A stretch of 64,000 bases of DNA. Source: Hofstenia miamia (Eukaryota > Xenacoelomorpha > Acoela > Hofsteniidae). The translations under genes were made by a program, and so were the position numbers. This document shows positions 49,276 through 59,493 of the stretch, piece by piece. Under the pieces are notes generated by a model that ran no database searches, was not told the DNA's origin, and saw only the letters and a program-made list of their open reading frames with translations. How positions within the stretch are numbered: the stretch's first letter is position 1; each line of letters begins with the position of its first letter. The stretch spans positions 86,005 to 150,004 of the forward strand of contig CABFPE010000413.1 of the NCBI GenBank assembly GCA_900660155.1. The letters run 5' to 3'.

Positions 49276-49988
49276 GTTTAGCTCCAGCTTAAAAGACCCC
49301 CTTCAGAAAACCGATTAAGAAAAGCTAATAAGTACAAAAAGCACTTCATCTTATGGCCTAGTCGTCCAGTTAATTCATCATGTAAAGTAGCCAGCTTCCG
49401 TAAACAGTTACGGTATTAAGGGTATGTACTATCCACATTTTGTTGCGTCATTTATTTATTACATTTTTTTGTCACGATTTTCAATAAAGATTTTGTAATA
49501 TAGATAGAATATAAAGTTAAGTTAAACAGTTAATCTAATTTCTGAATTTGAATGAAAAGTCGGTATATCGTTACCGAAGCCGATAACACCGTATTTTGAC
49601 AATACTGCAAAATACCGTTACCTCGATAATTTGCCTAAAACATTTATCTTTATTGTATTAAAGCGCAGGGTATGGGCATTGTGTGCAAGCCCACTGTCAT
49701 TACATACTGTATTAAAACACTTCGGTAAAAGATTAAGATATATCAATATAGAAAATTACGAAAATTCATAATAAAAAAATTCGATTAATTCTGCAGTTAT
49801 ATTTATATAAATAATTAGCGCACATATATTTTATAATTATATATTTATATTATATGTTGGCAATAAATAGTATATATATATAATATTGATTTTTCATATT
49901 GATTTTTCATAGTCATACCGATCCCAAATTGTTTATACCGCCGGGCTCTACTAAAAAGTGTAACTGATCATTTAACAGGACAGCTCTA

Positions 49989-49996
49989 AATGGTTG
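49989..49996. repeat. Right 8-bp target-site duplication
   Basis: AATGGTTG directly follows the right hAT-type terminus GGACAGCTCTA and matches the left duplication at 41511-41518 base for base. Confidence 0.8.
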
Positions 49997-52259
49997 TAGC
50001 TTAAAATCCAACCAGAACAGTTTCTGGTCTAAATAGATGAAAGGATAAAAATATTTGAAATGAATCTTTGATAACGCCGTCCTATCACATTCTAAACATA
50101 CTGGAATATTAACTTGAAGTATTTAATTGCTCATCATAAGCACAACGCCGAGTTCAATATAGTATTATGGCTTATTCAAAACGTCATGAGTCAAAGATCA
50201 TACATATTACATTGGAATATTTATGCATTGTTAGTCTCAATTTCATGCTATTAGTGCAGTTGTTTTATGCAAAGTCATTTGATAGATTATGGAGGGAGAG
50301 GGTCTTTACTTTATAAACATAATATAAATAATTGAATGCTGATATGATTGGAATTCCTGCGCTAAGAAAAGAACTTTAAAGAAAACACTATACTTGAGAT
50401 CTGAGAAAATTACTAGCACAGTGCATCCTCGTTATACCGGCCCTCGTTATACCTGCCGGTTTAGGTTTGACTGGCGGATTTTGGTTCAGCCAGCCGGAAA
50501 ATAGATTTATAGAAATCTGCACTTTCTTAAACGAAAAAGACCTTAAAACCAGCTATCAAAGCTACAGACAAGTAGACGCGCTTTGTTTAAATTTGAATTT
50601 ATTTTTGACTAATAGACTTAACGAAATGCATATTTTGTTTAATGCTACCATCCAAAATCTTACAACCTAACTGATTGAACATAAGTTAGATTAGATAAAA
50701 ATTGAGAATTCAATTATTTTCAACTTAGTCACCAAATACGCACCTATTATAACTCAAGCAATCACTAAAGACATCAAACGCAGCATCCGGATTATATCGG
50801 GAAATATTCTGCTAACACTAATGTCGATGAGGAATGTTAAACATTTGGTGATGATATTAAAGTATACAGCATTAAATAAAGGCTGAAAACTCAAGTAGTG
50901 CATCGAATGATACTATTTCTATATTCAATTATGTAGGTGCGGATTCCTATAACATATTTCTAACCCACATGTTTATCTATATCTAAAAATATACGTTTTT
51001 TAGATAGAACAAGTGTAGAATATAAAAAAATGAAAGTTATTTCTAACCTACATACAAATTATTTCCAAAGATATACGTTTTCTAAGCAATACAATGTTAG
51101 TATAAACAATGACAATTTTTTCTATCCTACACATGCATCTAAACAACATACATTTTTTAAATACAATACAAACAATACAATGGTAGTATATATATAATCA
51201 AAGGATATATGCAGTCTACTCAACACACTTTGAGGCATAACTCAATATCTAGTTCGATATTCAATTATATAAGTGCGGATGCATACGACATAACAAAGCT
51301 TGAGCAAAAGCACTATGTCAAATATAAATTACGCTATTCTTGAAATGAAGAATATCTAATAGCTAAACGTAGGTTTAATGAACGTTAAGCCTAATATCCG
51401 AAACCATAGCATCTGATTAGAATTTGAATATTCAAGTCTACGCTCTCCTAACTGAATTTCTCCCTATATTAGTGACATTTAAGTATTAATTGAATGTGAA
51501 AACACTTAAATTTATTGAAATTAGTATTTGTCCAGATCAAAGTTCAGTAACTTACTATAAAGTGGCATGATTACTGAAATGTTAAATTTATAAAAGTAGA
51601 ATTTATTTAATGCAAACAGTCATTTATAATTTGGGGGTAATTGAGTTACTTAGATAAAAATGTCGTAAAAGCTTATTTCATTTAAAGTTAAAACCTATAA
51701 AGCTATTGCAACGACATACTTTCATGGGAAATTCCGCTAATGCTATGATGCAGTGTGAAATTGGACATTCGTACTGTTCTGAATCAGTGGCAGTTGTGAT
51801 ATGTATAAATTTTTTCTTAATGTATTGCAATTTCTTCAACTGCGATTGATGTGTCTACCTGGCCGGCCTTACAAGCCTCCATCAATGCAAATGCAGAATC
51901 AAATTCAACTGTTAATTATTAATCAGTATCTCATTTTGAACCTAACAATTTCTTCTTAGTAAGTAGTATGTGGCTTCAGGCTTTAATAGTCAATACCCAA
52001 AAAGGCCTTAGGCACTACTTCCACTTTTTGGTGTCATTTAATATGCACAGTTATGTATATTGATTAAGTGCACAGTCAACTCCGATTAATCACATTTCGA
52101 ATAATTGAATATTCGATTTATAGAATAATTTTTGAATCGCCGACCACATTGCACATCTTTACATGAATTATTTTTAGGTTATTCGAATATCACTTATTTT
52201 GATAATTTGGATTTTAGAATATATTTTGCGCGTCCACTTAAAAGAACTAAAACGTTTAA
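49997..52259. other. Intergenic, nothing supportable
   Basis: AT-rich, with short frames only. A run of loosely repeated ACATA...TTTTTTA...AATACAA phrases lies at about 50940-51200 but has no clean unit. Confidence 0.4.
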
Positions 52260-52494
52260 CAGAGGGTGTCCGTAAAGTCTGCACACAGGAAAATAAACTA
52301 TTTTTCAATGTAGGCCTTAAAATTATTCATATTTTTTGCATCCATGCTTCAAGAAAGATTTAAACTTATAGTTCTCAGTGGCTATGAAGGCGTAATTTTA
52401 AAATTTAATTCACTTTATCTGGAAGGAACTTCACTTATTTAGATAGTGGCGAAATTAAGAAATTTTATTGTGTCCAGATTTTATGGACACCCTG
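52260..52494. repeat. Mariner/IS630-like MITE
   Basis: The left end is CAGAGGGTGTCCGTAAAGTC then TGCACACA. The right end, reverse complemented, is CAGGGTGTCCATAAAATCTG then GACACA. The 235-bp element has a TA at the right border, no coding content, and ends of the CAGGGTGTCC type common to TA-inserting elements. Confidence 0.7.
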
Positions 52495-52852
52495 TAGAAT
52501 ATATGTCAGAAATTTCCGTACTAATTTAATTTTGCACATATTTAATCAGAGTACATTATTCACGTTGCAACTTGACTTCACAACAATGTGAAACACATTT
52601 ATTCTTTCCCAATATTAGATCTCAATATAGAAATTATACGTTCAATTTGATTTGAATATTTCAGTTGGTTAATGATGACATCGACACTGAAATTGATTTG
52701 TCATTCTCTCAAATTTGAAATCATGAAATATCACAAAGAACACCCGAACGTTAAGCAGCACTTGGTTAAAACACCAGGCGCATTGAGAAGCATGTGAATT
52801 TTCTGTCTCTCTCATTGAAGAGTTCAAAACAACATATGTGCTTGAGCTATAA

Positions 52853-52857
<5 letters not shown>

Positions 52858-52889
<32 letters not shown>
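52858..52889. repeat. (TA)n microsatellite at the mariner left border
   Basis: A pure TA run ending in the target TA of the adjoining element. A matching TA run lies beyond the right end (about 54171-54200). Confidence 0.9.
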
Positions 52890-54164
52890 CATGGTGCCGA
52901 AAAAGTTCCCGACCAAATTTGCACAGTTAATATTAACATATTGTTTTTAATCTATTTGTGCTAACTATGAGTGTAATTTGTTGTCTTTAACCACTAATAT
53001 TGATTTTCAGAACAAATATTACTAAAATATAATCATTAATTTACCAAAATGAGCCAGCGTGAAGCAATTTTCCAACTTCATTGAACAGGAAAGTCAAGTC
53101 CTGAGATAGTAAAATTGCTGAAAGCTGCCAAATCGACAGTTAGTGATGCAATCACCCGTTACAAGGAGCTAGGGTCATCTGATGATCGTCCCAGAAGTGG
53201 CTGGCCCAAAACTGTTCGTACCCCAAGCAAAATAAAGGCCATTAGAGAGAGGGTAAGGAGAAACCCCAAAAGATCAATGAGAAAGTTAGAGAAGGATATG
53301 AAAATGGATGAAAACTCTGTCAGAACAATTGTTAAGGAGGACCTAAAGCTGTCACCATACAAGTTGAAAAACAGAAATCAGCTTACAGAACTACAGAAGC
53401 AGAAAATTATGGACAGAGCCAGGATTCTTCTTAGCAGAATGAAGGACGGCACGGAGGCTGGAGAAGTCATCCTCTCTGATGAAAAACTGTTCACTGTTGA
53501 AGCCAAATTCAACTCCCAAAATGACAGGATCTTGGCAAAAAGTGCAGAAACATCCCAGATGACTTTAAATGTGTCTATCGTCGGCAGAAACTTGCTTCAG
53601 TCATGGTATGGGCTGCAATCTCATAAACTTGGAAGTCTTCCCTCATTTTTGTGAAAGAGGGTGCAAAAATGAATGCTAAAAGTTACGTTGTGGATATTTT
53701 GACTCCAGCTCTTATTGATATGATAAAGCACTTCAAAAATGACCCTTTCACTTTTCAACAGGATGGTGCACACTCTCAGTCCTAACAAAACCCAAGAGTG
53801 GTGTTCAAGCCACTTTCCTGCTTTCTGGAGTAAGGAGATGTGGCCTCCTTCATCTCCAGACCTGAACCCTATGGACTTCAGTATGTGGTCAATCTTGGAG
53901 AAAAAGGCCTGTGCTATGCCCCACAAAAATATTGAGAGTTTGAAAAGGTCTTTTGTGAAGGAATGGGACAAAATTCCCCAGTGAAAAGCTTCAGAGGGAG
54001 ACTCGAGGGTGTCATTCGTGTAAATGGCGACCCTATTGAAAACTAGGTGTATCATTTTGTTCATTTGTCCCATAAATAAAAGTGTGTTAAATTGTGTTTC
54101 ATTTAAACATTTTGTTATTGTTTTATTGAGATTTATATGAGGTCGGGGACTTTCTCCGCACTCT
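52890..54164 (+). mobile_element. Near full-length mariner-type element (DD37D-like)
   Basis: The ends GGTGCCGAAAAAGTTCCCGACC (left) and AGTGCGGAGAAAGTCCCCGACC (right, reverse complemented; both shown whole because they are the terminal repeats) match at 18 of 22 positions. They lie about 1.27 kb apart, the usual length for a mariner copy. The insertion lies in a TA tract. An N at 54165 sits at the right edge, so the last base or two are uncertain. Confidence 0.85.
53049..53983 (+). pseudogene. Mariner-type transposase, frameshifted
   Basis: From the ATG at 53049 the frame gives a helix-turn-helix N-terminus with an early TGA (near codon 13). It then runs open to 53654: TGKSSPEIVKLLKAAKSTVS, DDRPRSGWPKTVRT, a second helix-turn-helix, and the first catalytic block VILSDEKLFTVEA. 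A frameshift near 53550 moves the reading frame (GRRQKLAS-like, then VWAAIS and FVKEGAKMNAKSYVV). The second catalytic block FQQDGAHS lies at about 53756. Another frameshift precedes the third block WPPSSPDLNPMDFSMWS (about 53842-53889). All three catalytic Asp codons are present. The spacing from QDG to MDF is about 37 residues, and a final D in place of E points to the DD37D (maT-like) group. The gene cannot make active enzyme as it stands. Confidence 0.8.
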
Positions 54165-54165
54165 N

Positions 54166-54200
<35 letters not shown>

Positions 54201-54203
<3 letters not shown>

Positions 54204-54934
54204 CATATAGAATCCATTGATTCCAATTCTTAATTCATCTCCTTTTTCCAAATTCTGGATGAAACACTGCACATCATTGATCAATATAGCTGCATCAGTT
54301 TACAACGAGATATTCTCCTCCGATCTTTTAATGTTGGTAAGTTTAAGTCTCTTCTTTTGCTGTAAGCGCTTTCCGATTGTCCTCTGATTTTACAAATAAA
54401 CCTAACTGCTTGTCTTTTGAACTCTCTCCAACTGTGAAACATGTTTTTGCATATACGGATACTAAATTTCAGCTGCATTGCTCCAAAATGAGTCGGCATA
54501 AGGTGAACTACTTGCCGGTAGAATTGACAATCAACGCTATGTTCCAGCTAAATGAAAATCTTTCTTTGACAGTTTTTCGATGTTACTCCCAAATATGCGC
54601 ATCGTCATGCCACTTATTTTTTGCATTCTAGTTGCAAATGCATTTTGTTTTCTCACTGGACAGACACACACAATCTAGATGAAATGTAGAGTTTGTCAAA
54701 CGTTCAAATGTTTTTGATATGTTTTGGTCTAACTTTACATCTATGATTAATTTCTTTGTGCATAAACACGTGGACTGCGAGCAAGGCATACAAAAATTCC
54801 ATTTTACAATGGTGATAATTGAATTAATCCCCAACGACTAGGAAAGTATTTAAAGTATATTAATTAATTAAACACTTCATTGTAGATAAATGAATTCTGC
54901 ATTGCTGTGAGGTTTGGTTTGGCACTAAAGTAAA
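54201..54934. other. Intergenic, nothing supportable
   Basis: Frames on both strands at 54281-54631 are mutual shadows without motifs. An RFICKIRGQSESAYSKRRDL-like phrase on the minus strand has LINE-tail flavour but is too short to call. Confidence 0.35.
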
Positions 54935-55465
54935 ACTATAAATCAATTCAAAAAAAGTGGCGATTTTTCAAAATTAGACTATCATTTTATCTAAAGTTAC
55001 TATATGGAACTGGTACAATTAATAGTTCAAAATATTGCCAAATATTCGAGGAATTTTTATCATACCCAACCTGATTATATCCTGGTTCATGGATCTTTTT
55101 TTACCAATTATAATATTCAAGTTATGCAATGGCCACCGAATTCGCCAGATCTAGTACCCATCGAGAACGTGTGGCAGATTCTGAAAGATTTTTTCGAGAA
55201 AAAAAATCAAACAAATTAAAGAGTTACATCCTTGAATCGCAAACCAAATAACTCAAGAAGTTAGAGTCCGTTTAATTGATTCAGTTTCAAGACGTTTATC
55301 TGCTTGTCACGCTTTGCATGGCAAACTTGTTAAATAACTTTGTCACCAGGTTACAAGCTGAGACAATTATTTGTTCAAATATATTTTATGAGCCTCTATT
55401 TGTCTTTCGTTTGTTATCAAAAATGTGTTTATATGTGGCCACTTTTTTTGACTTGAGCTATACAA
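54935..55465 (+). mobile_element. Tc3-like relic with TIRs
   Basis: The left end TCAATTCAAAAAAAGTGGCG and the right end (reverse complemented) TCAAGTCAAAAAAAGTGGCC form an imperfect inverted repeat about 0.5 kb apart. Between them the forward frame 55004-55219 reads SRNFYHTQPDYILVHGSFFT (around the former second catalytic Asp, now degraded) and WPPNSPDLVPIENVWQILKD (third block, catalytic Glu in IEN kept). It is followed, after stops, by VRLIDSVSRRLSACHALHGK. Most of the transposase is deleted. Confidence 0.7.
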
Positions 55466-55767
55466 TCTTAATACAAAATAGACAAGGAAAGAATTGAATG
55501 CGGTTTTTCTATATTTTAATAAATTTATCTCAGCCGTAATGTGCGTTATTGTTAAATAAACATATAAAATAATTTTGATTTAAATTTGTCTGACAGGAAG
55601 TTCAATGGCTTTTTTGATGGGTGTGATGCATTGTAAAATATTAGTTAACACTAGTCAATTAACAAAAAATATCAGACAAAATCTTTGATAAGGATATTTA
55701 AACAACAAACATCTGCTTAATTACGCTTACATTGTTTAGTCACCACCAAAGAACTTAACTTGTACTC

Positions 55768-55784
55768 TTTTCATAGACGAAAGC
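55768..55784 (+). promoter_or_regulatory. Candidate splice acceptor just upstream of the FMO start
   Basis: The polypyrimidine-AG sequence CTCTTTTCATAG|ACGAAAGC precedes the ATG by 8 bases. It could be the 3' end of an intron in the 5' UTR or a spliced-leader addition site. Genomic sequence alone does not separate the two. Confidence 0.5.
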
Positions 55785-57050
55785 ATGCGAAAAAAGATTG
55801 CAATAATTGGAGCAGGAACTGCTGGACTCTACACTGCACTAGCATTCGACGAAACGCTTGATAAAGAAAAATATGAATTCATCGTTTATGAACGTATGTC
55901 AAACGTTGGTGGATTATGGAATTTCACCGAAAATGTTGGAATTGATTCTTTGGATGGACTTCCTGTGCATGGTCCCATGTACAAGAATCTTATGACGAAT
56001 GGGCCAAATGAATTAGGAGAGCTATATTTTACAGATTTGTTTAAAGAAGATGAACAAGGATATGTGAATCAAGAGCAATACATAAAATCATTTGTCCAAT
56101 TAGCCGAACAGTATAATCTATATAAATACATAAAATGTCATCATTATATCAGGATGGTTAAAAAATTAGCGAAAGGATTTCACCTAGAAATTCTGAACAC
56201 AGTTACAAAAGAAACATTGTCTGAAAATTTCGATTTTGTTATTGTTGCAGCTGGTCGTTATACTATCCCAAAATGGCCCAATGCAGAGACTGAACTTTTA
56301 AAAAAGTTTAGTGGAGAATGTTTTCACTCTAAAGATATAAAAGATACGAACAAATACAATGACAAACGTGTTCTCTGCATTGGAAGTGGATTTTCTGCAT
56401 TAGATATAGGACTTCTTTTGCATAAAGGAGGTGCACCATTGGTAACAATAAATGGAAAGCCTGGACTGGTAACAGACAATTGCACTTATTCATGGGAAGA
56501 TAATTTTAAGATGGTTATGAATCCTGTGAAATCAGTCAATGGGAAGAGAATAACTTTTGAAGATGGGAGTTCGGACGAGTTTGATTGTGTCATTGTGTGC
56601 ACTGGTTTCCTTTGCGAATTTCCGTTTTTAGAAAATCGGTTACAGCCTGTTAATAATAATTCGATCTTCCCTCATTTATATGAAGCTATTTTCGACATCA
56701 ATCATCCTGAACTAATGTTTGTTGGAGTCTTTTATACATTTTTACCAAAAATATTTGCTTATATACAAGGTCATTTCATTCGTAGCATCTTAAATGATGA
56801 CATGAAAAACTTACCAAGCAAAAATCAAATGGAAGAAGCTATACAAACTTGGTATACGCAAATTCCCAAAGGTAGTAATTTGGACCCATTCCTACAATTC
56901 CATTATGATTACTACTATAAATTACAGGAAGCTTGCCCAAGAAAAGTCTTTGACAGAAGATATGAAAAGTTATTAATCTATAATCTTGAACTGTTGCTCG
57001 CTGGAACTCATTTAGAGAAAATGGATAAAGGCCTTAAGGATTTTGATTAA
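55785..57050 (+). CDS. Flavin-containing monooxygenase (FMO family)
   Basis: Single-exon frame of 421 codons with no break. FMOs use FAD, NADPH and O2 to oxygenate nucleophilic N or S atoms in small molecules. Residues 5-19 (IAIIGAGTAGLYTAL) are the FAD-binding Rossmann motif. YERMSNVGGLWNFT (35-48) is the second FAD contact. FSGECFHSKDIKD (175-187) fits the FMO-identifying motif FxGxxxHxxx(Y/F/I). CIGSGFSALDIG (198-209) is the NADPH site, with Ala where many FMOs have Gly. FDCVIVCTGF (266-275) matches the ATG-like motif. There is no C-terminal membrane segment, unlike the about 530-residue vertebrate FMOs; the length matches soluble invertebrate types such as the insect pyrrolizidine-alkaloid N-oxygenases. 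A perfect-looking splice acceptor (TTTTCATAG) lies 8 bases before the ATG, so a 5' UTR intron or trans-splicing is likely. Substrate unknown. Confidence 0.93.
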   Translation: MRKKIAIIGAGTAGLYTALAFDETLDKEKYEFIVYERMSNVGGLWNFTENVGIDSLDGLPVHGPMYKNLMTNGPNELGELYFTDLFKEDEQGYVNQEQYIKSFVQLAEQYNLYKYIKCHHYIRMVKKLAKGFHLEILNTVTKETLSENFDFVIVAAGRYTIPKWPNAETELLKKFSGECFHSKDIKDTNKYNDKRVLCIGSGFSALDIGLLLHKGGAPLVTINGKPGLVTDNCTYSWEDNFKMVMNPVKSVNGKRITFEDGSSDEFDCVIVCTGFLCEFPFLENRLQPVNNNSIFPHLYEAIFDINHPELMFVGVFYTFLPKIFAYIQGHFIRSILNDDMKNLPSKNQMEEAIQTWYTQIPKGSNLDPFLQFHYDYYYKLQEACPRKVFDRRYEKLLIYNLELLLAGTHLEKMDKGLKDFD

Positions 57051-58968
57051 ATCTATAAATAGTAAAGCATATTCAAATATTTTGACAAAAAAATATTTGT
57101 GTGTGGTAAGCAAGCATAGTTGTAAATACCGATGTTTAGGGTTCGTGACTTCTCGTAAGATTGCCATTATAAATGCATTAAAATTCAATACAGTTTGCAA
57201 ACAAATTTTGCAACTTTCCTTGTGTAAACGACAAAATCACAAAATATAGTACTAAAAAATTCAAAACGACATTTCACACTGAACTATTTTCTAAATCTGA
57301 TGGCTTCTTCAAAAAAAATTTAGTACTAAATCACGAACTAAGAAATGTATCCAAAGCTGAAAGTACAACAGAATAAAAAATATCTCTTTTTTCATTTTCC
57401 CTTAATTTTAGGAAGCGAACTCTGACTACGCTCTGTGCATATCAGCATTGCTTGGAAGGCATTTTATTTAATTGATGCTTAAATTGATTTCAATCATCCT
57501 CATTCTCTGAAAAAAAGGAAGTTTTCATTAAAAAAATATGTCATTTTTTTAAGTAGTTCCAATAAACGAGTAATTTTTAACACTTTAGAGCACACTTACA
57601 ATACAATGCTCTTAATGGGTTTGGAGAGTTGTACGTTTAATGTCACTGCGGATCTTAGGGTTCAAAATCTAATTTGGTAATTTTAAAATTGCTTCAAAAG
57701 CCAACATTTTTTGTGAATAAAACAACTGAAGTAAACTGTTTTCAGACACATTTGATTAATTATATTTTATAAATTAAATTTGTTTGCATTAATTTTTATT
57801 TTAAAAATGTTTTCATTGAGATATACATTTAAATATTCAAACTAGCACACCGTAAAAATTTCAAACTGAATCGAAATTTACCTTGGGATTTATGGTAACA
57901 GAAAGTACTGAGTTAAGATGAAGAGAAGATGATGTTGAATTACTACATAAAAATATAAAACCAGCAGCAAACCGAGTGAATATAAGGTATCTTGTACACT
58001 AAAATGAAGTAAATGAAAAGTACACATTCAAGAAACCACAAGGGCGGATCTATGAATCATGAAAAAGCAAGTGTCATTAAGCAATTATCAACAAGAATCA
58101 CTATTGATTGTTGATGACTTTATAGTAGAAATTCTTTCAAATTGACCAAGTATTAATGTTGTAAACAATTCTCTTTAAATGATTCTCATGGTTCATCATA
58201 TAATCATTGAAAATTGCTGAACATCTACAAGTATTTGTGGCAACAAAACACTAGGCCTGTCTGCTGAAATGAATGCTTAGATTGCCCTCGAACCAATCCT
58301 CTGCCATAATAACCAGGGTTGTTATTGATATAGAATTTCGCCATCAAATCAAATAAATGGGCTCTTACTTTTTGAATTCAATTGGTATCAATTCAAATCA
58401 ACAGAAATTTTTTTTCTTATCAACATAAACAGTACTACATAGCATGGCTACGACATATTCTTTACGTATTTTAAATAAATTCACTAAATTTATAGAGTTC
58501 ATGTGTGTAGATGAAGTAGACAGTTCATTAATATTTACACAATATCTGCATGATTGTAGTGTATTAAATTTATATATTTATAAATATTCATCCTAAATTG
58601 TTGCAAGGTTCCAAATACATTGAAAATGTCATTCATACTTACTAAGTAAAGAATTTAGTCATTGAAATTATAACAGGCTTACGAAGCGCCTAATATACAT
58701 ATCTATATATGAATATATTGTTGCATATACTCAACTAAGGTTCTTAAAGGCGCTGAAAATTTTTAAATTCCTCGATCTGTGCCCAGTGCCGCCCATGTAA
58801 ATCTCTGGATAAAGCGAAGATGCATAAGATATCTGTTCTAAGTTACTCCATTCACCATTATATATTTAAATCCCTTACATTTGCGCACCAGTTTGTCTAG
58901 ATTTTAAATATTTTTAAATATTTTCATTTTCAATTTTTTCTATTGGTATCTACAACCGATTTTTCAGG
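57051..58968. other. Intergenic, nothing supportable
   Basis: AT-rich DNA downstream of the FMO gene. AATAAA occurs at about 57373 and might be the FMO polyadenylation signal, though it is far from the stop. Confidence 0.4.
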
Positions 58969-58969
58969 T

Positions 58970-59089
58970 ATTTTCCGCATATGGGCGTCTCCAGTGAGGT
59001 TCAAGGAGATGCAGCTGGAAATTACATCAAGAAAAGATTATTCATATGAAAAAGACGTTCAAAGTGAAAGATTCGAATTCAAGGTGAAT
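58970..59089 (+). other. Possible orphan exon
   Basis: TTTTTCAG|GTATTTTCCGC and TTCAAG|GTGAAT bracket a stretch that stays open in the frame FRIWASPVRFKEMQLEITSR followed by KDYSYEKDVQSERFEFK. Composition and splice borders look exon-like. Its phases do not join the four-exon gene that follows, and I recognise no domain. Confidence 0.25.
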
Positions 59090-59493
59090 AATTTAGCATT
59101 AATTGTGAACTATACACGTCAAAAATATGTGCCTTAGGGCTAGCAGGATGATAACAACCGAACAATTTTAATAAAATTAGGCTATCTGTGTTCACTAAAA
59201 GCACAAAGGTAAATCATAATCAAATCAACACTGCATGCCTGAATGATGCAAATAGTATACTTAAGCCTTTTTTATAATTTTATATTAAACAATTAATATT
59301 GCTCTATTATAAACAGGGAACTAGAGTCGGCATGAAAAGACAGATTAACAATTAACAGGTGTTTCACTCAAAATTATTATTGCACGCTGGTTAGCATTTC
59401 TACAACTTAGTGGTGAGACGGCTCAATGTTAATAGTGAAAATTGGCAGCATCGATTTCAATGTTATGCATAGTGTTTTCGATGTAGAAGACTA

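Larger units (their letters stand above)
41519..49988. mobile_element. hAT-bounded 8.47-kb composite element
   Basis: The left terminus reads CAGAGCTGTCCAGTTAAATG. The right terminus, reverse complemented, reads TAGAGCTGTCCTGTTAAATG, so 18 of 20 bases agree. Both are flanked by AATGGTTG. CAGAG-type ends plus an 8-bp duplication are the hallmarks of hAT transposons. AGTTAAA/ACAGTTAA motifs recur just inside the left end (41528-41630) and less densely on the right (about 49365-49530), resembling hAT subterminal repeats. The visible interior shows no hAT transposase. Instead it has a minus-strand reverse transcriptase gene, two diverged copies of a noncoding-rich unit, a 956-bp N gap and one contig join. 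It may be a non-autonomous hAT element invaded by a retrotransposon, or a hAT element that captured one. Completeness is uncertain because of the gap and join. Confidence 0.65.

Noticed and set aside
17538-57050. UGT, sulfotransferase-like and FMO genes as a detoxification cluster
   Set aside because: They are 8-20 kb apart, on different strands, and separated by transposons; proximity alone is weak evidence for a functional cluster.
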